Assembly (NCBI GenBank): GCA_964484195.1
Contig: CAZAER010000001.1
Location: 1,178,001 to 1,242,000, forward strand
Direction: 5' to 3'
DNA from: JALHOP01 sp964484195
Lineage (GTDB): Bacteria > Myxococcota > XYA12-FULL-58-9 > JALHOP01
Length of the DNA: 64,000 nucleotides
Made by a program: the position numbers and the translations under genes. How positions within the stretch are numbered: position 1 is the first letter of the stretch; each line of letters starts with the position of its first letter. Shown piece after piece: positions 27,681-35,655 of this stretch. The notes below the pieces were generated by a model. That model did not search any database. It was not told where the DNA came from and was given only the letters and a program-made list of their open reading frames with translations.

Positions 27681-28844
27681 CTACAAGCGGCCCAAGGCGA
27701 AACCGATCAGCAGACCGATAGCGAACGCTAGGAGCGCGATAGCGGACCGTCGGCGTACCCATCGCGTAATGCGCTGATCGATCTCTCCCCAGTCGATACG
27801 AGGCACCGGCGGGGGCTTCGCTTCGATGACCACCTTCGGCGCCGGCGGCGGCACCCTCGGCTCGATGCGGCTGCGCGCCGGCTTCACCTCGGTGGGCGGC
27901 AACGTGTCCGAGAAGGTGACGACGGTTGCTTCGAAGGTCTCGAAGTCTTCTTCGGCAAACGTCGGTGTTGGCGGAGGGGCTGGAGGAGGCGGTGGCGCGG
28001 CCGGAGCTGGTGCGGGCGTCGGGGCGGGAACGGGAGCCGGCGTCGGACTCGGGGCACGTGCCTGAATCGGAGGCTGTATCGCTGCCTGAGTCGGGGCCTG
28101 TAGCGGTGCCTGAGTCGGAGCCTGCTGTATCGGAGCCTGCTGCAGCGGCGCTGGAGCGGCAGCCGGCGTAGGCGTCGGGCTCGGAGCGCGCGCCTGGACC
28201 GGGGGCGGAACGGGAGCCTTGATCGGAATCGGCGTCGGAGCCGGGGTTGGCGTTGGCTGCGCGATGGGGGCTGGGGCCGGCTTCGGAGGCGGAGCCGGGA
28301 GCACCGCCACCCCACCCTCGCCCGCCGCATCCGCTTGCAGCTTCTGGTAGAGGGTCGCTCGCAGGTTCGTGAGGTCGCGCGAGCGCGCGAAGGCAAAGTA
28401 GGACTCGGGATCCTCTTCGAGATCGGCCTTCGCCCCACATTTTGCGCAAGGCTGTTCCAATGACCCCGGCGGCCCTTGAGTCACGTCGACGACGATGAGC
28501 CGCTCGTGCTCGCAGGCTTCGCACCGGACCGGCGCCATCACCGACACGATCAGGGCGTCCGCGGAAAACGTCGAAATCAGGTTGAGCTGCGAAACGCACG
28601 CGTAGGAGCAGCGCTCGAGCACCAGCCCCTCCGACTTTTGCCGCAGGGCTTCGAGGCCACGCACCCATTGGCGCACCCCGAAGGAGGTGATGCGCGAGAC
28701 CTTCTCGAGGTCGATGCGAATGGGCCGGCCGTCACCCATGCCCGCGAGCTGCTCGGGAACCAGCGCCTCGTTGAGCGTCCCCGACACCTCGACCTTCAGG
28801 AACGACCCGGCTTCGCTGCGGTCGATGCGCAGATCCTGAGCCAT
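27681..28844 (-). CDS. STAS-like / zinc-ribbon / Pro-rich / tail-anchored protein
   Basis: 387 residues. Residues 1-105 look like a STAS (anti-sigma-antagonist-like) domain, with IDLEKVSRITSFGVRQW where classical members have DSSG; the usual phospho-Ser position is Phe55, while Ser54 remains. Cys108, 111, 133 and 136 (CEAC and CAKC) form a zinc ribbon. About 150 residues of Pro/Ala/Thr/Gln repeats follow. The C-terminus is a TM helix (AIALLAFAIGLLIGFALG), so the STAS domain would sit in the cytoplasm on a long tether. Convergent with the GHKL coiled-coil gene, divergent from the sensor gene. Partner-switch function is inference. Confidence 0.8.
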   Translation of the reverse strand: MAQDLRIDRSEAGSFLKVEVSGTLNEALVPEQLAGMGDGRPIRIDLEKVSRITSFGVRQWVRGLEALRQKSEGLVLERCSYACVSQLNLISTFSADALIVSVMAPVRCEACEHERLIVVDVTQGPPGSLEQPCAKCGAKADLEEDPESYFAFARSRDLTNLRATLYQKLQADAAGEGGVAVLPAPPPKPAPAPIAQPTPTPAPTPIPIKAPVPPPVQARAPSPTPTPAAAPAPLQQAPIQQAPTQAPLQAPTQAAIQPPIQARAPSPTPAPVPAPTPAPAPAAPPPPPAPPPTPTFAEEDFETFEATVVTFSDTLPPTEVKPARSRIEPRVPPPAPKVVIEAKPPPVPRIDWGEIDQRITRWVRRRSAIALLAFAIGLLIGFALGRL

Positions 28845-28860
28845 CCCTCGAGTTATAGCC

Positions 28861-28923
28861 AGGATAGGAGGTCCTTGCTGGTAAATAACCCTGTTTGCGC
28901 CGGTAGGTACCTTCCCCTATCCT
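28861..28923. promoter_or_regulatory. Inverted repeat in divergent promoter region
   Basis: AGGATAGG (28861-28868) and its exact reverse complement CCTATCCT (28916-28923), 47 nt apart, fill the 86-nt gap between the STAS gene and the sensor gene. Extending by two bases still matches 9 of 10. It could be a pair of regulator half-sites that co-ordinate the two divergent genes. No binding protein is known. Confidence 0.4.
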
Positions 28924-28930
28924 CTACCCC

Positions 28931-30694
28931 ATGTTTTCACGCTTGCGCCTCGGCACTCAGCTGTGGGTCATCGTTTCCCTTCTACTTGCGGCAGCTTCGA
29001 CCGGAATCGCCTGGTACCTGACCCAGGTCCAGACACGCTCGTTGGCCGCGGCCACGCAACGCCGGCTGTCCATGAAAGAAGACAGCCTCACCGCTAAAGC
29101 GGGCCTGCTCGCCCGCAATGCGGCGCTCGCCTCGGCTGCTGCAGCGGTCACCATGGACTTCGATTTCCTCCAAGGCGTCATGAGCAAGACGGTCACCGGG
29201 GACGACTCCGTCGAGTACGCGTACATCGCCGACGCCAAGGACAAGATCGTCGTCCATAGCGACGCGAAGCGCGTCGGCTCGACGCAACCGGGTGCCGGCA
29301 AGGCCCCGAAAGACATGAAGGACGGGGTCAGCGTGCAGGTCGTCGAGGGCAAGACCCTCGAAGCGGTGGCACCCATCATGCTCGGCGACGACGTCTGGGG
29401 TACTGTCCGCTATGGCGTCTCCTTCCTCCCGGTCATCCAGGAGGCCGAGCAGGCCACACAACGGCTCGCCGAGGCCAAGCGCAAGAACCTCGTCTTCAGC
29501 GTCATCTTGGCGTTGAGCCTGGCGCTGCTCTGCGTTTTCGTGTCGATCCTCGCCGCGTCACGTCTCTTGAAGCCACTGCGCGCCCTCGAATCGACCATCC
29601 AGCAAGTGCTCGCCCGTGGCGCGAGCGTGCGCGTCGACGTGCCGAAGCTCAAAGAGCTCGCCCACGTCGCCACCGGCTTCAACGTCCTCCTGGCTCGTCT
29701 CGATACCTGGGAGAAGCGTCTACGCGGAAAGCGCCTGCAGTCCGATCTCCAGAGCTGGGCGGCGGACCGTCAGCTCACCGACGAGCACAGGAAAAAGCTC
29801 AACAGCGAGTGGCAGGCCTATCTTGCAACCCCCGAAGCGGAGAACACCGCACCTCCCAAGGGCGGCGGCAGCCTTCGCTTCCGACTCATCGGCCTGATGC
29901 TCGGCCTCACCAGCGTCAGCGTCCTCATCGTCAGCGGACTCCTCTACCAACGGATGCGCGAGGACCTCACCCAATCACTCGAAGCCATGTCGCAGCAGGT
30001 GCGGCTCGATCTCGCCGACAAGGGTTTCTCGATCACACGCAACGCCGCTTTAGCGGTCAGCCAAGCCGCGAGCGTCCGTGAGTACTTGTTCTTGATGCAG
30101 GTGGTGCGCTCGACCATCACCGCCGATACCGAGATCGTGACCGGCTTCATCAAAGACCCCAAGGGCCGCGTCTTGGTGCACAGCGATCCCAAGAAGACCG
30201 GCGCCGTCGAGTCGACCTCGGAGCACGTCGACGCCATGCGGCTCGGCCGTCCCGAGTCACGTCTCGTCGATGCCGGCGAGGCGCGCCTCCTCGAGGTCAC
30301 CGCCCCCATCCAGGTCGGCAACGCCGCATGGGGCACCCTGAGCTTCGGTCTCTCCGACGAGCATCAGAAAGAGGTTCTCGGCGCTCTGCAGGCCGCTCAG
30401 AAACGTCAGGTCGAAGAAGCGCTCGCGTCCACCGCCGTCGGCGTGGGCGTCCTGCTCCTGGTCGCGGCGCTCGCAGCCTGGCTCGCGGCGCGCCGCATCG
30501 TCGGTCCGCTCGACCGCCTGACGCGTGACCTCGACAAGATCTGCGGAGGGCAACGCACCCTGCGCGTCGAGGTCTACTCGTGCCGTGAGTTGGCGACGTT
30601 CTCGATGAGCATCAACGAGCTCACCGCGATGACCTTGGATCGCGAAAAAGAGCTCGCACAGAATGTCCCGGCGCCGCGCGACCGCAGCGCCTGA
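28931..30694 (+). CDS. Tandem-duplicated sensor/HAMP membrane protein without output domain
   Basis: 587 residues built of two similar halves. Half 1: TM (~8-28), periplasmic Cache-like domain with KIVVHSDAKRVGS and LEAVAPIMLGDDVWGTVRYG, TM (~190-212), HAMP. Half 2: TM (~320-338), a similar periplasmic domain with RVLVHSDPKKTGA and LEVTAPIQVGNAAWGTLSFG, TM (~497-520), HAMP (~520-575). The chain stops about 20 residues after the second HAMP, so there is no kinase, cyclase or methyl-accepting domain. It must signal through another protein. Neighbours are a STAS protein and response regulators. ATG start with no clear Shine-Dalgarno. Confidence 0.85.
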   Translation: MFSRLRLGTQLWVIVSLLLAAASTGIAWYLTQVQTRSLAAATQRRLSMKEDSLTAKAGLLARNAALASAAAAVTMDFDFLQGVMSKTVTGDDSVEYAYIADAKDKIVVHSDAKRVGSTQPGAGKAPKDMKDGVSVQVVEGKTLEAVAPIMLGDDVWGTVRYGVSFLPVIQEAEQATQRLAEAKRKNLVFSVILALSLALLCVFVSILAASRLLKPLRALESTIQQVLARGASVRVDVPKLKELAHVATGFNVLLARLDTWEKRLRGKRLQSDLQSWAADRQLTDEHRKKLNSEWQAYLATPEAENTAPPKGGGSLRFRLIGLMLGLTSVSVLIVSGLLYQRMREDLTQSLEAMSQQVRLDLADKGFSITRNAALAVSQAASVREYLFLMQVVRSTITADTEIVTGFIKDPKGRVLVHSDPKKTGAVESTSEHVDAMRLGRPESRLVDAGEARLLEVTAPIQVGNAAWGTLSFGLSDEHQKEVLGALQAAQKRQVEEALASTAVGVGVLLLVAALAAWLAARRIVGPLDRLTRDLDKICGGQRTLRVEVYSCRELATFSMSINELTAMTLDREKELAQNVPAPRDRSA

Positions 30695-30697
30695 GAG

Positions 30698-31696
30698 TCA
30701 GGTTCCGACGGCGTCGATACGTCCGCGCCGGGCGCGCTCTTCCAGCACGCGCTGGAACGCCACGTCCTGCTGGATGCACAACACGCCATACGCGAGCTTC
30801 CACTGCCCGAGCGCGAGAATGAACTCGTGCAGGCAGTCTTGTCTTTCGAGCTTGGTGATCGTGTCACCGAACTCGACGATCAACGCGCCCTCGATGGGCT
30901 GCAGCGACGCCGACGCTGCCGGAGCCTCTCCGAAAACACCGAAGAGCCCCTTGAGGCCCTTGCGTGCAGCCGGGGCGGACACCGCTGCAGCGGTCACGTC
31001 GACGTGGAAAGGCACCACCGAGTGCTTGTCGTCGAGACCGACGCCAGATCCCGGATTGTAGCGCTCCCACTTCTTGCCCTCGATAGCGCGCAAGGCAGCC
31101 TGGCGCAGGAGCTCCGAGCCGGAGGTGTCGGTGTGCGCGTTGGCGAAGAACGTCATCTTGGCGGAGTACTTCTCTTCCAAGCGCGTGAGAAACTGCTTCA
31201 TCTGATCCGAGAGCTGATTGGGTGCGGTCGGCGTCCGGAAGCAGTCGACGAGCTTGCCGAGCTGCTCCTTGAGCGACATGAAGGTCTCGACGTCCAACGA
31301 CGCGCGCAGCGAAGCGCGAACCAACGCGAAGAGACGCTCGGGAGTCGCCTCCGCCTTCGCGAGATAGTGATCGATGTCGTACTCGTTGAGCACGCGCTCT
31401 TCGGGAGCGACGCCCGGCTGACCGGTACGCAGAATGATGCGTAGCGAGCGCGGATGGTTTTCGCGGATGTACTCGCAGAGCTGCAGGCCGGCATCGTTCG
31501 TTTCCATGACGACGTCGACCATCGCGACCTGAAACGACGTGCCTGGCTTGCTGAGAATCTCTCTGGCCTGCGCCGCGCTCTCGGCTCTCACCAAATTGAA
31601 GCGTTTGTTGCGCCAGCTCTTGAGCTTGAGCGCGAGGCTGGTGATCGCATGAACGTCCGGCTCATCATCGACGATCAACACTTGCCACTGGGCCAC
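30698..31696 (-). CDS. Response regulator with DUF3369-type receiver
   Basis: 332 residues from the GTG at 31696 (GGAGG 5 nt upstream). The receiver has Asp10/Asp11, phospho-acceptor Asp61 in VDVVMETNDAG, then RIILRTGQPG and Lys114. DVVMETxxAGL and ILRTGQPGxAPE are hallmarks of the DUF3369-associated receivers usually linked to HD-GYP output. Here the ~200-residue C-terminus has no HHExxDGxGYP motif; it holds helices and a small alpha/beta domain (GALIVEFGDTITKLER). Convergent with the doubled-sensor gene, divergent from the next response regulator. Confidence 0.85.
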   Translation of the reverse strand: MAQWQVLIVDDEPDVHAITSLALKLKSWRNKRFNLVRAESAAQAREILSKPGTSFQVAMVDVVMETNDAGLQLCEYIRENHPRSLRIILRTGQPGVAPEERVLNEYDIDHYLAKAEATPERLFALVRASLRASLDVETFMSLKEQLGKLVDCFRTPTAPNQLSDQMKQFLTRLEEKYSAKMTFFANAHTDTSGSELLRQAALRAIEGKKWERYNPGSGVGLDDKHSVVPFHVDVTAAAVSAPAARKGLKGLFGVFGEAPAASASLQPIEGALIVEFGDTITKLERQDCLHEFILALGQWKLAYGVLCIQQDVAFQRVLEERARRGRIDAVGT

Positions 31697-31860
31697 ACAT
31701 GCCTCCGGGTTGTCGGGATCCCAGAACAGCACCCAAGCCGGGCCCGGCACAAGAGGCACGTTTGCGCGGGTTTACCTGAGCCCCGAAACGTTAATCTCGA
31801 TTTTCGCGACTTTGGCTGGAGAGCAGGATCTGGGGGATCGCAACCGCCCCCCACTCTGCC

Positions 31861-31890
31861 TCGCCAAATCGATGCGCGAGCCGGTATAAT
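31861..31890 (+). promoter_or_regulatory. Sigma-70-type promoter for the single-domain response regulator
   Basis: A perfect TATAAT at 31885-31890 lies 50 nt before the GTG start at 31940. An 18-nt spacer separates it from TCGCCA (31861-31866), a 4-of-6 match to TTGACA. A small hairpin GGAGC...GCTCC (31900-31914) lies between promoter and ribosome site. Consensus -10 boxes are rare in this GC-rich window. Confidence 0.55.
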
Positions 31891-31939
31891 CCTAGGATTG
31901 GAGCGCTAGGCTCCTCCCCCTCCTGGAAGGCCATCCCCA

Positions 31940-32347
31940 GTGCGCAAGCCTCTATCAGACGCGGTGGTTTTTGCGATCGACGACGAGGAGCACAACCTCG
32001 CCTTGTTGAAGCGCGTGCTCGCCAAGGTTTGCCGTCTCGAAACGTTCGTGAACGGCGACGCCGCGCTCGTGGCCGCCAAGGCAAACCCGCCAGACCTGTT
32101 TTTGCTCGACTACCGCATGCCCGGCCGCAACGGCAGCGAGCTTCTCGCCGAGCTGCGGGCCGCGGGCATCAAGAGCCCGGTCGTGTTTCTCACGGCCTAT
32201 CCCGAAGACATCACCCTGCCGCAGACGGAGGGCAGCGACGTCCTCTGGGTCGCAGGCAAGCCGTTCGACCCGGCGCACTTGAGCTCGCAAGTCGGCATGG
32301 CGTTGGCGCTCGGGCGCATGCGCTCGCACCGCAGCAAGACAGCCTGA
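31940..32347 (+). CDS. Single-domain response regulator
   Basis: 135 residues, only a receiver: Asp14/Asp15 (IDDEEHN), Asp57 in FLLDYRMPGRNG, Thr85 in FLTAYPED and Lys107 in VAGKPFDP. All phosphorylation residues are present. The GTG start has GGAAGG about 9 nt upstream. No output domain, so it acts by protein contact or as a phosphate shuttle. It is divergent from the DUF3369-type regulator and 12 nt ahead of a hydrolase gene. Confidence 0.9.
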   Translation: MRKPLSDAVVFAIDDEEHNLALLKRVLAKVCRLETFVNGDAALVAAKANPPDLFLLDYRMPGRNGSELLAELRAAGIKSPVVFLTAYPEDITLPQTEGSDVLWVAGKPFDPAHLSSQVGMALALGRMRSHRSKTA

Positions 32348-32359
32348 CCTCGCGTCCCG

Positions 32360-33208
32360 ATGAGCTACGAGGCATGGGTCGCGGGCGGCCGCCGCATCGC
32401 GCTCGGCGACGAGCATGTCTGGTATCGCGTCGACGGTGACGGTCCCACCCTGCTGTTTGCCCACGGCTATCCAACCAGCAGCCACGACTTCGCGCCGATC
32501 ATCGCGGTGCTCGCTAAAACGTACCGCTGCGTAAGCTTCGACTTTCTCGGCTTCGGAGCGTCCGCGAAGCCGAAGCGTGACTACGACTATGCCCTGCAGC
32601 ACCAAGTGCTCGCGCGTGTGACCGCGGACGCGGACGTGCGTCGCGCCGTCTTCGTCGTCCATGACTACGCCGTGACGTTGGGACAAGATTTCCTCGCCGG
32701 GACACCTCGCGCTCCGTTCGCGCTCGACGGTGTCATCTTCATGAACGGCGGGGTCGACCCGGCGCAGCATCGGGCCCGGGTCATTCAGCGCTTCCTCACC
32801 ACGCGTTTCGGCCGCGTCGTCGGGCCGCGCATCATGGGCAGGAAGGCCGTCATGCGCTCGTTGTCCGCCATCTTCGCGCGCAAGGAGTGTCTCCCAGCGG
32901 ACGATGCTTGGGCTGCCATGAGCAGCGATGATGGCATCGCCGTCTTACCGAGGCTCTTGCACTACATGGCCGAACGGCGGCGGCGGCGTGACGCGCTCAT
33001 CGCCGCGCTCGCGAGCGTCACCCCGCGCGCTTTCATCTGGGGCATCGACGACCCCGTCTCGGGTGGCCACATGCTCGAGGCCATCCGCCCTCACGCCGCA
33101 GGCGCGCTCTTTCGCGAGCTCCCCGGTGTCGGCCACTATCCGCAGCTCGAAGCCCCGGAAGAAGTCGCGAGCTTCATCGCCGAGACCGCGTCCGCGTGGT
33201 TATCTTGA
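32360..33208 (+). CDS. Alpha/beta hydrolase, haloalkane-dehalogenase/epoxide-hydrolase type
   Basis: 282 residues. Oxyanion segment LFAHGYPTSS, then FDFLGFGASAKP. The nucleophile is Asp in VVHDYAVTLGQ, as in haloalkane dehalogenases and epoxide hydrolases rather than the Ser of esterases. The acid is probably Asp in WGIDDPV and the base His in PGVGHYPQLEAPEEV. All three catalytic positions are present. The substrate cannot be assigned. A glutathione transferase follows 5 nt later, a pairing that fits detoxification of electrophiles. Confidence 0.85.
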   Translation: MSYEAWVAGGRRIALGDEHVWYRVDGDGPTLLFAHGYPTSSHDFAPIIAVLAKTYRCVSFDFLGFGASAKPKRDYDYALQHQVLARVTADADVRRAVFVVHDYAVTLGQDFLAGTPRAPFALDGVIFMNGGVDPAQHRARVIQRFLTTRFGRVVGPRIMGRKAVMRSLSAIFARKECLPADDAWAAMSSDDGIAVLPRLLHYMAERRRRRDALIAALASVTPRAFIWGIDDPVSGGHMLEAIRPHAAGALFRELPGVGHYPQLEAPEEVASFIAETASAWLS

Positions 33209-33213
33209 GGTCA

Positions 33214-33840
33214 ATGGCCATGAACGACACACCCCGCTTTCTCTTGCATCATGCCGCTAGAACACGTTCGGCGACCGCGCTTTGGTTGCTCGAGGAGTCC
33301 GGCGCCCCATACGAAATGCGCCGCCACGATCTGAAAGCGCCACGCAGCGCCGAGCACCTTGCTGCGAATCCCTACGGCAAGTTCCCCACCCTCGTCGACC
33401 GCGGACCCGACGGCACGTGGAGCTCGCCGGTCACCGAGAACGCAGCGATCGCCATGCACGTCGCCGACATGCTCCCGGCGTCCGGGCTCGCACCGAAGCT
33501 CGGTGACCGCGATCGCGGACCATGGGTCACTTGGTGCACCCTGCTGCCCGCGGCGCTCGAGCCCGGCCTCATGGACGTCATCTTCCCGCGGCAGAAAGAA
33601 GCGCCACGCAGCACCGTCGGTTGGCCGCCTTTCGCCGAGACCCTCGAACGCATCACCAACGGCTTGCGCGGCAAGCAGTATCTGCTGGGCGATCGCTTCA
33701 CCGCAGCCGACATCGTCATCGGCTCGTCGCTCGCGTTCTTCAAGCGCGTTGGCCAACTACCGGCCAACGACGTCTTCGACACCTATCTCGCGCGACTCGA
33801 AGACCGACCGGCACTGAAATCGGCGCGCGAGAAAGACTGA
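33214..33840 (+). CDS. Glutathione S-transferase family protein
   Basis: About 208 residues. The thioredoxin-like N-terminal domain (FLLHHAARTRSATALWLLEESGAPYE, NPYGKFPTLVD, PVTENAAIAMHVAD) and the helical C-terminal domain with FTAADIVIGSSL are typical. The catalytic residue would be near Arg/Ser of AARTRSA. The start could be the ATG at 33214 or 33220; GAGG at 33207-33210 gives better spacing to 33220. Probably co-transcribed with the preceding hydrolase. Confidence 0.88.
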   Translation: MAMNDTPRFLLHHAARTRSATALWLLEESGAPYEMRRHDLKAPRSAEHLAANPYGKFPTLVDRGPDGTWSSPVTENAAIAMHVADMLPASGLAPKLGDRDRGPWVTWCTLLPAALEPGLMDVIFPRQKEAPRSTVGWPPFAETLERITNGLRGKQYLLGDRFTAADIVIGSSLAFFKRVGQLPANDVFDTYLARLEDRPALKSAREKD

Positions 33841-33843
33841 CGC

Positions 33844-34221
33844 TCAGCGCGCCTTGAGGGGACGCCGCGCATCGATCGCCGCGGGTGGTGCAAGACCAGC
33901 GACGACGTGCGGCCAACCGCGGCGCTCCGGCACGGTCGGGTCGGTGCCCAGCTCGCCAGCGCAGCGCACCAAAGCGTCACGTACCGTCGCGTAAACGCCG
34001 TCCGGCAAGACGTGGCCGTCACCCGTGGCAACCACGGTGCGGGCGAACAGACCTGGATCGCTCTCGAAGTGGCGACGCTCCCACGGCCCGAGTTGGCCAT
34101 TGAAGCGCATGTCGAGCAACGCGCCGTACTTGGCAAAGCTCTCCGCGAACCAAGGCGCGTCGAGAATGCCGGCGCTGTAAAAACGATTGGCGAGGTCACC
34201 TGCGATGCAGCGAGAATCCAT
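33844..34221 (-). CDS. Hypothetical protein
   Basis: About 125 residues from the ATG at 34221; an ATG at 34248 is also possible and neither has a convincing ribosome site. Features: IAGDLANRFYSAGILDAPWF, WERRHFESDP, then a helical stretch VYATVRDALVRCAGELG. No membrane segment and no family recognised. Ends 3 nt from the convergent GST gene. Confidence 0.5.
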   Translation of the reverse strand: MDSRCIAGDLANRFYSAGILDAPWFAESFAKYGALLDMRFNGQLGPWERRHFESDPGLFARTVVATGDGHVLPDGVYATVRDALVRCAGELGTDPTVPERRGWPHVVAGLAPPAAIDARRPLKAR

Positions 34222-34367
34222 CGCGCAAGGATATCGGCGTCGGGTCATGGGCGTTGTCTGTCGCCTCGTCAGGTGAGCGCCCACATCCAGAGTGCCTCGA
34301 TGACAGGGTCCGCCGTAGCGTCCAACGCGTGCCGGCGCCGATAACGCGAGCTCTCGCAGGATCCGCC

Positions 34368-35648
34368 ATGTCCACCATCGAAACGCCACGTGTCTCCGCA
34401 GCGGTGCGCCCTGCCCCGGTGCTCACCCGTCCGACCCGACCGCGGACACCGACTCCAGCGGAAGGCGCGACCACACCCCGAGCTGCAGCCGCGACTCGCC
34501 TCGTTCGAGGACGCGCGAACCCAACGCTCGAGCTTGCGGCTCCGAGCATCGACGGCCCGCGCGGTTGTCCGCGTGCTCCCTCACCTGCCGATGGTCCGCG
34601 CCGACTCGTCGTGTCCCATCCCTTCGACGAAGCAGGTCAACCTTCTGGAGCGTTCGAAGTCCTGAACGTTGCCCCCGACGGTCAGCTCTCACGACCCGGT
34701 CGCACGTTCTCGCTGGAGACGGCCGCGAACTGGGGGCGCATCGACTTCACGCCTGACGGCCAAGTGGGTCTCGTCGCCCTCGAGAATGGTCGCATCGGCG
34801 TCTTTCGCCTCGACGCCGAGGGCAAGCCCAGCGTCGTTCACGAGGGGTTCGCCGGAAGCTTCCACGCGGGCAGCGTCGTGGTCGAGCCGAGCGGAGACCG
34901 AGCCCTGGTGCTCGATCGCAACTGGAGCGACAACGGCGGCGGCGTCTACCGCATCACCATCGGTTGCGACGGCACGCTCACCGATCACGGGCGCATGGTG
35001 TCGGCGCGATCCCCTGGAGCCATCGCTCTGACCGGCAATCGCGCCGTGATTGCCGCGGCCAACATCGGCGAGCTTCCGCGTGACGGGAACCCCGGCACCG
35101 AGAGCGTCCACCTGCTCGAGTGGGGCGACACGCCGCGACGTGTCGGAGGCGCGGACGCCTTCGGTCACAACGACGTGGTCGTCGGCGGCGCTGCGCTCAC
35201 CAGCGACGGTCGGACATTCCTCGTTGGCGACACCAACGGCTTCAGCGGCAACTTGAACGCCGTCGCCGCGGTGACCGTCGACGAAAATGGCGCCCGCGCA
35301 GCTGGCGGCGTGGCCGTGGACGATCCCGCTGCCATCGCCACCTCTCCGTTCGGGCGCGTCGCCATCGTCGCCAGCCCGACGACGGACACGCTCCACGTGC
35401 TCGACACCGACGCGCAAGGCGAGTGGCGAGTTCGTGGGCGCGTGCCCCATCAAGGCGCGGCGCCGCAGCTTCCTGGTGATATGGCGACGATCGAACGCGG
35501 GAGCTTGGTAGGCAACGTGTACGTCTCCGAGAACGTCTCGGTGCGTCGGCTTGCCTTCAAACCTGACGGCTCCGTCGTCGACCTCGGCTCGCTGCAGCTC
35601 GGCCAGAGCTTACGCGACATCAACGGCGCCATCGGCGTGACCAAGTAG
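34368..35648 (+). CDS. Beta-propeller protein (lactonase-like fold)
   Basis: 426 residues from the ATG at 34368 (AGGA about 7 nt upstream). The first ~95 residues are Pro/Ala/Arg-rich and likely disordered. Propeller blades follow: GAFEVLNVAPDGQLSRPG, WGRIDFTPDGQVGLVALENGRIGVF, AGSVVVEPSGDRALVLD, FGRVAIVASPTTDTLHVLD. This is the look of seven-bladed lactonase/YncE-type propellers. No signal peptide. It ends 7 nt before the EF-hand metalloprotease gene, so the pair is probably an operon. Confidence 0.75.
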   Translation: MSTIETPRVSAAVRPAPVLTRPTRPRTPTPAEGATTPRAAAATRLVRGRANPTLELAAPSIDGPRGCPRAPSPADGPRRLVVSHPFDEAGQPSGAFEVLNVAPDGQLSRPGRTFSLETAANWGRIDFTPDGQVGLVALENGRIGVFRLDAEGKPSVVHEGFAGSFHAGSVVVEPSGDRALVLDRNWSDNGGGVYRITIGCDGTLTDHGRMVSARSPGAIALTGNRAVIAAANIGELPRDGNPGTESVHLLEWGDTPRRVGGADAFGHNDVVVGGAALTSDGRTFLVGDTNGFSGNLNAVAAVTVDENGARAAGGVAVDDPAAIATSPFGRVAIVASPTTDTLHVLDTDAQGEWRVRGRVPHQGAAPQLPGDMATIERGSLVGNVYVSENVSVRRLAFKPDGSVVDLGSLQLGQSLRDINGAIGVTK

Positions 35649-35655
35649 CAGCACG

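Noticed and set aside
28000..28290. Tandem-repeat-like DNA
   Set aside because: Explained by the codons of the Pro/Ala/Thr/Gln-rich linker in the STAS protein; not a CRISPR or satellite.
27625..28668. Low-complexity frame opposite and beside the STAS gene
   Set aside because: Ser/Arg/Pro-rich alternate reading of the Pro/Ala repeat region.
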